NCBI GenBank assembly: GCA_902624495.1
Contig: CACNYH010000001.1
Coordinates: forward strand, 62,001-126,000
DNA length: 64,000 nt
DNA from: an uncultured Pelagibacteraceae bacterium
GTDB lineage: Bacteria; Pseudomonadota; Alphaproteobacteria; Pelagibacterales; Pelagibacteraceae
Direction: 5' to 3'
This document shows, piece by piece, positions 17,519 through 26,089 of this stretch; position 1 is the first letter of the stretch; the number at the start of each line of letters is the position of its first letter. A model generated the notes under the pieces. The model saw nothing but the letters and a program-made list of their open reading frames with translations, made no database searches and was not told where the DNA came from. Position numbers and translations under genes: made by a program.

Positions 17519-18805
17519 ATGAAAAAGTTGAATATAGCGATAATTGGTTTGGGAAATATAGGAAGTTATTTATATAAATATCTTAACCAAAATAAAAAAA
17601 TAATATCTAAAAAAAATAATTGTATACCTAATATCACATATGTTTCAGCTAAAAATAAGAATCGAAGAAGAAATTTTAAGATTAATAAGAAAATTTGGCT
17701 AAATAATTATTTAGATGCAACAAAGAACAAAAACGTTGATTTGATAGTTGAACTTATTGGTGGTGCCGAAGGTCCAGCAAAAAAATTAGTTTTTGAAGCA
17801 CTAAAAAATAAAAAGCATGTTGTAACAGCTAATAAAGCTTTGATCGCTAAATATGGTGATCAATTATCTAAAATTGCTGAGAAAAATAAAGTGAATTTAG
17901 AATTTGAGGCGTCAGTTTGTGGTGGAGTACCAATTATAAGATCTTTAAAGGAAGGGTTGATAGCTAACAAAATAAATAAAGTTTTTGGAATATTTAATGG
18001 TACATCAAATTATATACTTTCTTCGATGGATAAGGAAAATAAATCTTTTAACGAAGTTTTAAAAAATGCACAAAAATTAGGATATGCAGAGTCAAATCCT
18101 ACATCAGATCTAAATGGAGATGATGTAGCATCAAAATTGAAAATCTTGTCATCCCTTTGTTTTAATTCATTTTTGAATAAAAATATCCATGTTGAAGGAA
18201 TTAAAGATATAGACAAGGATGATATTAATTTCGCTAGGAGACTTGGTTATAAAATTAAATTGTTAGGCTATGCTGAACTTATAGGAAAAAATATCTTTCA
18301 AAGAGTTCACCCTACATTAATAAGAAACAGTTCCTATGTAGGAAGCATTGATGGAGTTTTAAATGCTGTTATCATAGATGGAAATCCAGTTGGTCAAAGT
18401 ATAATTCAAGGCGAAGGAGCAGGTCCTGCTGCAACAACATCTGCATTAATTTCTGATATTTCATCTATTTTAAGAGGAAATATTAAATTTCCTTTTTCAA
18501 TATCAAATAAAGAAAGAAAAAAATTAAACTTTAAAGATATATCAGAACGTTTCTTTTCTGCTTACTTTAGATTTAATGTAACTGATAAACCTGGTGTTTT
18601 GTCAAATATTACTCAAATTTTTTCAAGAAATAAAGTTTCTATAAAAAGATTAGTTCAAGACCCGAACAAAAATAAGAGTTTATCATCAATTATAATCATA
18701 ACTCATCCTTCAAAAGACAAATCACTTAATAAAATTATTCAGACTATTAATAAAAGATCTTATGTAAGAAAAAGATCTAAATTAATAAGAATAGATGACG
18801 AATAA
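17519..18805 (+). CDS. hom: Homoserine dehydrogenase
   Basis: Hom reduces aspartate semialdehyde to homoserine for threonine and methionine synthesis. The N-terminal NAD(P) motif is AIIGLGNIGSYLYKYL; the catalytic domain shows VTANKALIAKYG, FNGTSNYILSSM and DLNGDDVASKLKILS, with the conserved catalytic lysines. A C-terminal ACT domain (about residues 350-428, FRFNVTDKPGVLSNITQIFSRNKVSI) suggests feedback control by threonine. The 428 residues match the family. It is followed directly by glpX, as in other alphaproteobacteria. Confidence 0.97.
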   Translation: MKKLNIAIIGLGNIGSYLYKYLNQNKKIISKKNNCIPNITYVSAKNKNRRRNFKINKKIWLNNYLDATKNKNVDLIVELIGGAEGPAKKLVFEALKNKKHVVTANKALIAKYGDQLSKIAEKNKVNLEFEASVCGGVPIIRSLKEGLIANKINKVFGIFNGTSNYILSSMDKENKSFNEVLKNAQKLGYAESNPTSDLNGDDVASKLKILSSLCFNSFLNKNIHVEGIKDIDKDDINFARRLGYKIKLLGYAELIGKNIFQRVHPTLIRNSSYVGSIDGVLNAVIIDGNPVGQSIIQGEGAGPAATTSALISDISSILRGNIKFPFSISNKERKKLNFKDISERFFSAYFRFNVTDKPGVLSNITQIFSRNKVSIKRLVQDPNKNKSLSSIIIITHPSKDKSLNKIIQTINKRSYVRKRSKLIRIDDE

Positions 18806-19747
18806 ATGTCAATAGATCAAAAATTTTTAAATCTATTCATTAAAGCCACCGAAAAGGCAGCAATTGGAGCCTCAAAGTTTATAGGTAAAAATGATAAAAT
18901 TGCCGCTGATAAAGGCGCTGTTGATCCAATGAGAAGAGAATTAAACAAAATTAATATGGAAGGAACAATAGTTATCGGGGAAGGGGAAATGGATGAGGCT
19001 CCCATGTTGTACATTGGCGAAAGATTAGGAACGTTAAATGGGCCTAAATTTGACATAGCAGTGGATCCATTGGAGGGAACAAAATTCACAGCAAACAATC
19101 AACCAAACGCTTTCTCTGTTATAGCAGTCGCAAAAAAAGGTGATTTATTATCAGCTCCTGACACTTACATGGAAAAAATAGCAATAGGATCAGATTTACC
19201 TAAAAATTTAATAGATATTGATAATGGTGTAGAAAAAAATATTCGAATACTAGCTGAAGCGAAAAAGAAAAAAGTTTCAGAAATTAATGCATGTGTAATG
19301 AAAAGACCAAGACATGATCAAATCGTTGATGTAATGAACAAGCTAGGGGTAACTATAAATTTTATAACAGATGGTGATATAGCCGGTGTTTTGAGTGTAA
19401 TAGGAGAGAAACCGAAAAATGATATTTACTATAGTACAGGTGGAGGTCCAGAAGGAGTTTTAGCAGCATCAGCTTTATCTTGCTTTGGAGGTCAAATTCA
19501 AGGTCGTTTAGTTTTAAATGAAGAAGAAAAAATTAGAGCAAAAAAACTTGGGATATCTGATTTTAAAAAGAAATATAATATCGAAGATATGGTAAAAGGA
19601 GATGTTATATTTTGTGCGACTGGTGTAACAGATGGAGATTTAACTAAGGGAGTAAAGGACCTCGGAAATGAATTTGAAGTTACAACTTTTGCGCTGCATA
19701 AAAGTAAAAAGATTAACAAAATAATTAGAAATATATACAATAAATGA
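18806..19747 (+). CDS. glpX: Fructose-1,6-bisphosphatase class II
   Basis: GlpX removes the 1-phosphate from fructose 1,6-bisphosphate in gluconeogenesis. The metal-binding motifs are visible: GEGEMDEAPMLYIGERLG near residue 55, DIAVDPLEGT near residue 85 and YSTGGGPEGVLAASAL near residue 210. The 313 residues are normal for the class II enzyme. The start codon immediately follows the hom stop, and the end overlaps recJ by four bases; hom-glpX-recJ is a conserved alphaproteobacterial run. Confidence 0.97.
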   Translation: MSIDQKFLNLFIKATEKAAIGASKFIGKNDKIAADKGAVDPMRRELNKINMEGTIVIGEGEMDEAPMLYIGERLGTLNGPKFDIAVDPLEGTKFTANNQPNAFSVIAVAKKGDLLSAPDTYMEKIAIGSDLPKNLIDIDNGVEKNIRILAEAKKKKVSEINACVMKRPRHDQIVDVMNKLGVTINFITDGDIAGVLSVIGEKPKNDIYYSTGGGPEGVLAASALSCFGGQIQGRLVLNEEEKIRAKKLGISDFKKKYNIEDMVKGDVIFCATGVTDGDLTKGVKDLGNEFEVTTFALHKSKKINKIIRNIYNK

Positions 19748-21531
19748 TTTCAAATTCAGTAAGTAACAAAAACTGGATTTTTAAAAAATACAATGAACAA
19801 GATGTTATATTTTACAAAGAAAATTATTCATTAGATGAATTAACATCAAAGCTTTTATCAATTAGAAACATTAAAAAAGAAGACGTTCAAACTTTTTTAA
19901 ACCCATCTATAAAGAATTTTTTGCCTAATCCTGAGATTTTAAAGGATATGCAAAAATCAGCAAAAAGAACAATACAAGCGATTTCTCAAAAGCATAAAAT
20001 TGGCATTTTTGGTGATTATGACGTTGATGGGGCCTCAGCAACTGCATTACTTGCAAATTTTTTAAACTCAATAAATGTTCCTTATGAAATTTATATACCA
20101 GATAGAAAAAAAGAAGGTTACGGACCTTCTGTTGAGTCTTTTAAAAAATTAATAGATAACGGTACTAAATTGATTTTCACTGTTGATTGTGGAACACTAT
20201 CATTTGATGCTATAGATTACGCATCTAATAATGGCATTGACGTAATTGTTCTTGATCACCATCAATCAGAAATAAATTTGCCTAAAGCTCACTCTATAGT
20301 AAATCCAAATAGGCTAGATGATAAATCCGATTTAAAATATTTATGCGCTGCTGGAGTTACATTTATGTTTTTAATTTCCTTAAATAAAGAACTTAGATCA
20401 ACTGATTGGTTTAACAAATCAAAAATTACAGAGCCAAATTTGCTTGAATACTTAGATTTAGTAGCTCTAGGAACAGTTTGTGACGTTGTTCCTTTAGTTG
20501 GTCTAAATAGAGCAATTGTCTCACAAGGATTAAAAATTTTAAAATCAAAAAAAAATCTTGGATTAAAAACATTATTTGATATTTGTGATATCCAAACTAA
20601 ACCAAATGTTTATCATATTGGGTATCAATTAGGTCCAAGAATTAATGCTGGAGGTAGAGTAGGAAAGTCTTCTCATGGAGCAAATTTATTAATTAGTAAT
20701 AATCCTAAAGATGTTTTCAAAATTGCAACTGAGTTAGATCATTTTAATAAAGAAAGGCAAATTTTAGAAAAAGACCTAATGGACAAAATTTTAAAGAATT
20801 TAGAAAATAAAACACATGAATCAGTAATGATCATTTTTGGAAAAAATTGGCATGAGGGTGTGATTGGAATAGTTGCATCTAGAATTAAAGATAAATTCAA
20901 TAAACCAGTAATAATTATATCAGTAGACGATAATGGTATAGGAAAAGCATCAGCTAGATCTATTGTAGGTTTTGATATTGGCTCAGTAATTATTGCTGCT
21001 GTTCAAGAAAAAATCTTAATTAAAGGCGGGGGACATAAAATGGCTGGAGGATTTACAATAAAAACTGAAAATGTTGAAAAATTTAAAAAATTTATTTTAA
21101 AAAAATTTGAAAGATTAAGTAATAGTAAAATGAATATAAAACCTTTATATTTAGATAGTATAATAGCCCCAACCGCATTAAATCTTCAATTTTATAATAA
21201 GGTTTATTCACTTGCTCCTTTCGGTTCAGGAAACCCAGAGCCAAAGTTTGTTTTAGAAAATATGAAATCTATAAATTATAAGATTATAAAAGATAAACAC
21301 GTAAAATCAGTTTTAATTGGATTGGATGGATCTAGTGTAAAATCTATAGCATTTAACTGCGTCGAAAATGAAATTGGAGCTTATTTGCTTAAAAAAGATA
21401 AAAAATTATTTAATATTGCTGGTAAATTATCCTTAAATGAGTGGCAAGGGCAATCAAATGTGGAGTTTATTATCGATGATATTTCTGTTAATAAGACAAT
21501 CAAAAAAACGGTCCCATCGTCTATCGGTTAG
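19744..21531 (+). CDS. recJ: Single-stranded-DNA-specific exonuclease RecJ
   Basis: RecJ degrades 5'-ended single-stranded DNA in recombination and mismatch repair. The DHH-family motifs are FGDYDVDGASATALL (motif I), TVDCGT, VLDHHQSE (motif III) and the DHHA1 motif KGGGHKMAGGF. The 595 residues are typical. Its last seven codons plus the stop lie inside the tRNA-Glu gene: the TAG at 21529-21531 is in the D arm, so the protein ends in residues encoded by tRNA sequence (TVPSSIG). The upstream start overlaps glpX. Confidence 0.96.
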   Translation: MISNSVSNKNWIFKKYNEQDVIFYKENYSLDELTSKLLSIRNIKKEDVQTFLNPSIKNFLPNPEILKDMQKSAKRTIQAISQKHKIGIFGDYDVDGASATALLANFLNSINVPYEIYIPDRKKEGYGPSVESFKKLIDNGTKLIFTVDCGTLSFDAIDYASNNGIDVIVLDHHQSEINLPKAHSIVNPNRLDDKSDLKYLCAAGVTFMFLISLNKELRSTDWFNKSKITEPNLLEYLDLVALGTVCDVVPLVGLNRAIVSQGLKILKSKKNLGLKTLFDICDIQTKPNVYHIGYQLGPRINAGGRVGKSSHGANLLISNNPKDVFKIATELDHFNKERQILEKDLMDKILKNLENKTHESVMIIFGKNWHEGVIGIVASRIKDKFNKPVIIISVDDNGIGKASARSIVGFDIGSVIIAAVQEKILIKGGGHKMAGGFTIKTENVEKFKKFILKKFERLSNSKMNIKPLYLDSIIAPTALNLQFYNKVYSLAPFGSGNPEPKFVLENMKSINYKIIKDKHVKSVLIGLDGSSVKSIAFNCVENEIGAYLLKKDKKLFNIAGKLSLNEWQGQSNVEFIIDDISVNKTIKKTVPSSIG

Positions 21532-21584
21532 GACAGTTGGTTTTCATCCAACAAAGAGGGGTTCGATTCCCCTTGGGACCGCCA
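21510..21584 (+). tRNA. tRNA-Glu (anticodon UUC)
   Basis: The acceptor arms GGTCCCA (21510-21516) and TGGGACC (21574-21580) pair over seven bases. The anticodon stem GTTGG/CCAAC encloses the loop TTTTCAT with anticodon TTC. The T arm reads GAGGGGTTCGATTCCCCTT. Discriminator G and an encoded CCA end at 21584. The first 22 bases overlap the 3' end of recJ, and the start codon of the next gene follows six bases after the CCA. Confidence 0.97.
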
Positions 21585-21590
21585 AAAAAA

Positions 21591-22547
21591 ATGCATAAAG
21601 TAGCAATTATAGAAAAAATTCACCAAGACGGAATAAATTTATTAAAAAATAATCCAGCGTTTGAATTTGAAATAATCGAAGATGCTTCTGAAGAAAATTT
21701 AATAAAAGTTTTACCTAATTTTGATGCTTGTACACTTAGAGTTTCAAAATTAAATGAAAAAATTCTGTCTAAATGTAAAAATTTAAAGGTTATATCTAGA
21801 CACGGTGTTGGATATGATAATGTCGATTTAAATTACATTAAAAAAAACAAAATAACTTTATTAATAACTGCTACCGCGAATGCAGTAGCCGTAGCAGAAC
21901 ATGTAATTTACATGATGCTATCTATATCTAAAAGTATGAACCAATACGACCAAGAAGTTAGAATAGGAAATTTTAAAAAAAATGCATCTTCTATTACTAC
22001 TTTAGAACTTTTTAAAAAAGAAATTTTAATAGTTGGATTTGGAAGGATAGGTCAAAGTTTAATCAAAAGATGTAAAGGTTTCGAGATGAAAGTAAAAGTA
22101 TTTGATCCTTTTGTTAATAAAGAGACTATTGAAAGATTTGGAGGACAAAAAATTGAAAATCTTGATGATGGATTAAAGATTTGTGACTATGTTTCTTTAC
22201 ATGTTCCGTTAAACGAAAAAACTAAAAATTTAATTGATTATTTTAAACTTAAGAATATGAAAAGAAAAGCAATTGTTATCAATACTGCAAGAGGTGGAAT
22301 TATTAACGAAAATGATTTAGATAAGGCATTGAGAGAGAATATAATTTTTGGAGCAGGATTAGATGTTTTTGAAAATGAGCCTATTGAAAAAACTAATCCT
22401 CTGCTATTAAATAAAAAAGTTTTATTAAGTCCACATTCAGCAACATTTACTAATGAGTGTAAATCTAGAATGTCTTTAGAAACAACTAAAAATATTATTG
22501 ATTTTTTCGAGAATAAGATTGATAAATCTATGATTGTAAATTTATGA
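21591..22547 (+). CDS. D-2-hydroxyacid dehydrogenase (phosphoglycerate dehydrogenase-like)
   Basis: An NAD(P)-dependent oxidoreductase of the D-isomer-specific 2-hydroxyacid dehydrogenase family. It shows SRHGVGYDNVDL, the nucleotide-binding ILIVGFGRIGQSLIKRCKGFEMKVKVFDP (with D for NAD preference), NTARGGIINENDLDKAL with the substrate Arg, and LSPHSATFTNE with the catalytic His. At 318 residues it lacks the C-terminal ACT domain of full-length SerA. The substrate is not determinable from sequence. I start at ATG 21591; earlier in-frame codons lie inside the tRNA. Only AAAAAA separates it from the tRNA CCA, and no Shine-Dalgarno sequence fits there. Confidence 0.87.
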   Translation: MHKVAIIEKIHQDGINLLKNNPAFEFEIIEDASEENLIKVLPNFDACTLRVSKLNEKILSKCKNLKVISRHGVGYDNVDLNYIKKNKITLLITATANAVAVAEHVIYMMLSISKSMNQYDQEVRIGNFKKNASSITTLELFKKEILIVGFGRIGQSLIKRCKGFEMKVKVFDPFVNKETIERFGGQKIENLDDGLKICDYVSLHVPLNEKTKNLIDYFKLKNMKRKAIVINTARGGIINENDLDKALRENIIFGAGLDVFENEPIEKTNPLLLNKKVLLSPHSATFTNECKSRMSLETTKNIIDFFENKIDKSMIVNL

Positions 22548-23053
22548 TGGATATAAAAAGGAAATTAAAAAATTTTGGCCCATTAGAATTCTTAGTATTA
22601 AGTTCTATTACATATGTGGTTGTAATGTTATTGTGGACAGCTTCAACAAGATCAGAAGTTTTACAAAAAGCAAATGATATAAAATCAAATCATAAGTCTG
22701 TGGTTGATTTCATTAATGGCGAGGTAAATAGTTGCAGCTCAAATGAAGAGGGCTCAACATCTTGGGGTGAGAAATGCAATTCTGTTTGGAGTTCAGATAA
22801 AATCGTAAATTATGTATTAAATAATATTGATTTAAAAAACCCATATTCAATTAAAAAACCGTTAATACAAACTTCTCAAGATCCAAGAATTCAGGCCGAA
22901 GGTAAAGCAGGTCAATCAACAGATAAAGGTATAATTTTTGTTTCTTCAAATAACTTTGAGTCAGAGGCAGGCTCAGAATGGGTAGTTGGTACTTGTATAA
23001 AGTCACCTTGCGTAGCTGCGGGTAATAATGAATTAGTCTCTGTATACCGTTAA
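22544..23053 (+). CDS. Membrane-anchored envelope protein of unknown function
   Basis: I do not recognise this 169-residue protein. It begins with a short basic cytoplasmic stretch and a single hydrophobic segment (about residues 14-32, LEFLVLSSITYVVVMLLW), followed by a hydrophilic domain that should be periplasmic. That domain has four cysteines in two close pairs (NSCSSN/KCN and GTCIKSPC), fitting disulfides. The topology resembles pseudopilins, but the glycine/Glu+5 processing motif does not fit. It overlaps the preceding dehydrogenase by four bases and the convergent iolE-like gene by four. Confidence 0.7.
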   Translation: MMDIKRKLKNFGPLEFLVLSSITYVVVMLLWTASTRSEVLQKANDIKSNHKSVVDFINGEVNSCSSNEEGSTSWGEKCNSVWSSDKIVNYVLNNIDLKNPYSIKKPLIQTSQDPRIQAEGKAGQSTDKGIIFVSSNNFESEAGSEWVVGTCIKSPCVAAGNNELVSVYR

Positions 23054-23949
23054 TCAATAATTTCAAAACCACATTGTTTTGCAGTTTTACTTAAATAATT
23101 GAAACCAATTTTTGCGTATTTAAATGGATTTGCTTTAGCAGGGTCTTGTTCTGCTTCTACCACGAGCCATCCTGAATAATTTTTTTTCTTCAAAGTATTT
23201 AAGAAAGGAACATAGTCAATACATCCATCACCCGGCACAGTAAATGCCCCATCTAAAAATGCTTGTCTAAATGTTGCATCATTTCTCAGTGATTTTTCTA
23301 AAATATCTTTTCTAATGTCTTTGCAATGAACGTGAATTATTCGTTCGTAAAAATTTTCAACTAATTTAACAGAGTCACCTTGAGCAAACAACATATGACC
23401 GGTATCTACTAATAATTTAACTGTATCCTTTGTATTTTCTATAAGTCTAGAAGTATCTTCTTCAGTTTCTATTATAGTTCCCATGTGATGATGATAAGCT
23501 AACGGCATATTTTCATCTAACATCATTTTACTAATTTCATTTATTGAATAAATAAATCTGTTCCAATCATCTTTATCTAATTTAGGCCTTTTTGATAACG
23601 GTGTTATAGGATCTCCTTGGACGGAGTCTGTAACTTCAGCAAAAACCATGCAAGGTGCTTTACAATCTTGAAATAATTTAAGTTGTTTTTGCATAAGTTT
23701 AAATTCTTCTTTGGGTGATCTTTTTAATAGTTGAGCTCCATACCAACCTGAACATAATTTAAGGTTCTCTTTTTGAAGTTTAGGAATAAGTTCTTTCGAA
23801 TTCATTGGAAATTTTCCGCCAGATTCAATTCCAGTAAAACCTGCCATACTAGCTTCTTTTAAACATTGCTCCAATGGAGTTTTTCCACCTAATTCAGGCA
23901 TATCATCGTTACTCCATGCAATGGGTGCTATTCCTAATCTTATCGACAT
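23050..23949 (-). CDS. iolE: IolE-like myo-inosose-2 dehydratase / sugar phosphate isomerase-epimerase family
   Basis: A TIM-barrel protein of the xylose isomerase-like superfamily. The N-terminus MSIRLGIAPIAWSNDDMPELGGKTPLEQCLKEASMAGFTGIESG is the IolE pattern, and YHHHMGTIIETEEDTSRLI, VDTGHMLFAQGD, IHVHCKDIR and GDGCIDYVPFL carry the metal-site His, Asp and Glu residues. IolE dehydrates 2-keto-myo-inositol. I start at ATG 23949 (299 residues); the longer reading frame would add 37 residues without family match and overlap the divergent gene. An IolG-like gene lies 57 bp away in the opposite direction and an IolD gene is 6 kb away. Confidence 0.87.
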   Translation of the reverse strand: MSIRLGIAPIAWSNDDMPELGGKTPLEQCLKEASMAGFTGIESGGKFPMNSKELIPKLQKENLKLCSGWYGAQLLKRSPKEEFKLMQKQLKLFQDCKAPCMVFAEVTDSVQGDPITPLSKRPKLDKDDWNRFIYSINEISKMMLDENMPLAYHHHMGTIIETEEDTSRLIENTKDTVKLLVDTGHMLFAQGDSVKLVENFYERIIHVHCKDIRKDILEKSLRNDATFRQAFLDGAFTVPGDGCIDYVPFLNTLKKKNYSGWLVVEAEQDPAKANPFKYAKIGFNYLSKTAKQCGFEIID

Positions 23950-24006
23950 AGTTTTAAGAAAGTAATAATATTTTATATTATAAATAATTAACTTACAAAA
24001 GAATTT
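23950..24006. promoter_or_regulatory. Divergent promoter region between iolE-like and iolG-like genes
   Basis: This 57-bp AT-rich spacer separates two divergent genes that should act in the same pathway, so both promoters must lie here or in the coding ends. TATAAT-like stretches occur (TATTATAAATAATT near 23977). No convincing operator palindrome is visible. The assignment is positional. Confidence 0.4.
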
Positions 24007-25002
24007 ATGATCAATGTAGCACTTTTGGGTTTTGGTAGAATTGGGCAAATGCATGCTCAAAATATATATCTAAATAAAACGCTTAATTTGTTATATGTAT
24101 ACGAAAAGATTGATAAGCTTAGAAAAAAAGCTAAAAATCTTTACAATTGTAAAATTGAAAAAAATTATAAAAAGATATTTTCAGACAAAAAAGTAGATAT
24201 TATTTTTATTTCAAGCCCTACAAATACTCATATCAGATTTATCGAAGAGGCCATCAAATACAATAAAACTATTTTTTGTGAAAAACCTTTAGACTTGAAT
24301 ATAAATAAAATTGTTAAAACTTTCAAAAAAGTTAAGAAAAATAATTCTAAGATACAGATGGGGTTTAATCGAAGATTTGATCCTAGCCACCACTCAATTA
24401 AAAAAGAATTAGAAAAAGGTAAAATAGGAAGATTGGAAAAAATAATAATCACAAGTAGAGATCCTGCTCCTCCTTCAAAGTCTTATCTTAGGTCTTCCGG
24501 AGGTATTTTCAGAGACATGATGATTCATGATTTTGATTTATGTAGGTATTATTTAAATAATGATGAAATTGTCGAAATAAGTTCATTTGTAAGCTCATTT
24601 GAGAATTTTTACAAAAAAATCAAAGATCATGAATTAGCTACTGTTACTATGAAATCAAAGAAAGGTGTTATATGTGTAATTACAAATTCTAGACATTGTT
24701 CTTTTGGATACGATCAAAGGGTTGAGTTATTTGGAAAAAAAGGAATGCTTTTATCAGGCAATCAAAAGAGTACCACCACAGAGATCTTTAACTCAAATCA
24801 ATCACATTCACAAAAACCCTTTTTAAATTTTTTTATTGAAAGATACAAAGAAGCTTATAATTTGCAATTAAATGAATTGATTTCTCTTCATCAAAATAGA
24901 ATAAAACCCAGATCAACTTACAAAGATGGTTATTTAGCTTTAAAAATTGCTAATGCTGCATATAAATCTCTAAAGCAAAAAAAAGTAGTAAAACTAAAGT
25001 AA
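24007..25002 (+). CDS. iolG: Gfo/Idh/MocA oxidoreductase, inositol 2-dehydrogenase-like
   Basis: An NAD(P)-dependent dehydrogenase with N-terminal Rossmann motif VALLGFGRIGQMHAQNI and the family motif CEKPLDLN near residue 95 (the EKP lysine is conserved). GGIFRDMMIHDFDLCRYYL provides the conserved Asp and His of the active site, as in IolG. The 331 residues are typical. It probably oxidises myo-inositol or another cyclitol, given the divergent IolE-like gene and the ABC importer that follows 100 bp downstream, but exact specificity is inferred. Confidence 0.82.
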   Translation: MINVALLGFGRIGQMHAQNIYLNKTLNLLYVYEKIDKLRKKAKNLYNCKIEKNYKKIFSDKKVDIIFISSPTNTHIRFIEEAIKYNKTIFCEKPLDLNINKIVKTFKKVKKNNSKIQMGFNRRFDPSHHSIKKELEKGKIGRLEKIIITSRDPAPPSKSYLRSSGGIFRDMMIHDFDLCRYYLNNDEIVEISSFVSSFENFYKKIKDHELATVTMKSKKGVICVITNSRHCSFGYDQRVELFGKKGMLLSGNQKSTTTEIFNSNQSHSQKPFLNFFIERYKEAYNLQLNELISLHQNRIKPRSTYKDGYLALKIANAAYKSLKQKKVVKLK

Positions 25003-25104
25003 TTTTTATCTACCTCTAGTTGTATGTATTTTTTTTCCTTTTGTATTTTAACAAATTTTTTGTTTTAATTGCGCAAATTTAACAAACAAATGAGGGAAAT
25101 AATC

Positions 25105-26028
25105 ATGAAAAAAGTATACTTAACAGTTGCTGCTCTAATGAGCTGGGCAATGATGTCTGTAGCTGCTTTAGCAGTAGATATTATTGTTGTGTCTCATGGA
25201 CAAGCAAATGACCCTTTCTGGTCTGTTGCAAAAAATGGAGTTGATAAAGCGTGTAAAGATATGAAAGTATCTTGTAAATACACTGCTCCAGCAACATTTG
25301 ACATGGTAGAGATGGCAAAACTAATTGACAACGCTGTTTCTCAAAAGCCAAAAGGTATTGTAATAACTCTTCCAGATGCTGCCGCTTTAGGTAAATCTGT
25401 TAAAGCTGCAATATCTGCGGGTATCCCAGTAATCTCTATGAATTCAGGTTCAGACGACTACATGAAACTAGGTATTAGTGCTCACGTAGGTCAAACAGAG
25501 TTTGAAGCTGGCGTAGGTGGCGGACAAAAAATGAAAGCTGCTGGTGGTAAAAAAGCACTATGTGTTAACCACGAAGTAGGTAACGTCGCTTTAGATAGAA
25601 GATGTGCAGGTTTCAAAAAAGGCTTTGGTGGATCTGTAGACATATTAGGTACATCAAATGACCCGACTGAAATTCAAAAAGCTGTAGCTGCTAAATTAGG
25701 TGGTGGATATGACACTATTCTTACTTTAGGAGCTGGTCTTGCGGGAGAAGCTGCTCTAAAAGCATTAGAGTCTGCTGGTAAAGTTGGAAGCGTTAAACTT
25801 GGTACATTTGATATGTCACCAGGTATGCTAAAAGCTGCTGCTGCTGGAAAAGTTGAGTTCTTAATTGATCAACAACAGTATCTACAAGGTTATTTACCTA
25901 TAGCTATCTTTTCTCAATATATGAGATATGGAACAATGCCAGCTGGTGTTGTTATGACAGGACCTGGTTTTGTTACTCCTAACAATGCGAAGGACGTAAT
26001 AAAATGGGCTGCTCAAGGTTATAGATAA
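25105..26028 (+). CDS. Sugar/cyclitol ABC transporter substrate-binding protein (RbsB family)
   Basis: A periplasmic binding protein with a clear Sec signal peptide (MKKVYLTVAALMSWAMMSVAALA), cleaved before about residue 25. The mature part fits the two-lobed RbsB-type family (VVSHGQANDPFWSVAKNGVDKAC, DNAVSQKPKGIVITLPD, AGIPVISMNSG). I use ATG 25105, preceded by the purine-rich GAGGGAAATAATC as ribosome binding site, giving 307 residues. Codon and residue use here is less AT-driven than in neighbours (many Ala/Gly), as expected for a highly expressed protein. A strong terminator follows. The ligand, probably inositol or a relative, is inferred from neighbours. Confidence 0.93.
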   Translation: MKKVYLTVAALMSWAMMSVAALAVDIIVVSHGQANDPFWSVAKNGVDKACKDMKVSCKYTAPATFDMVEMAKLIDNAVSQKPKGIVITLPDAAALGKSVKAAISAGIPVISMNSGSDDYMKLGISAHVGQTEFEAGVGGGQKMKAAGGKKALCVNHEVGNVALDRRCAGFKKGFGGSVDILGTSNDPTEIQKAVAAKLGGGYDTILTLGAGLAGEAALKALESAGKVGSVKLGTFDMSPGMLKAAAAGKVEFLIDQQQYLQGYLPIAIFSQYMRYGTMPAGVVMTGPGFVTPNNAKDVIKWAAQGYR

Positions 26029-26038
26029 GAACAATATT

Positions 26039-26078
26039 AAAAAGGCCTAGTGAAAAATCACTAGGCCTTTTTTTTTAA
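26039..26078 (+). terminator. Rho-independent terminator / attenuator between binding protein and permease genes
   Basis: A perfect inverted repeat of AAAGGCCTAGTGA (26041-26053) and TCACTAGGCCTTT (26058-26070) with loop AAAA is followed by a run of T to 26076. It lies 10 nt after the binding-protein stop and before the permease start, so it should leave binding-protein transcripts in excess over permease and ATPase. It is the only clear intrinsic terminator I found in the window. Confidence 0.95.
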
Positions 26079-26089
26079 GTTTTTTTTAT

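Noticed and set aside
22544-23053. Type IV pilin or pseudopilin call for the single-TM protein
   Set aside because: The sequence NFGPLEFLVL has Glu three, not five, residues after the glycine and no canonical processing site, so topology alone does not support the call.
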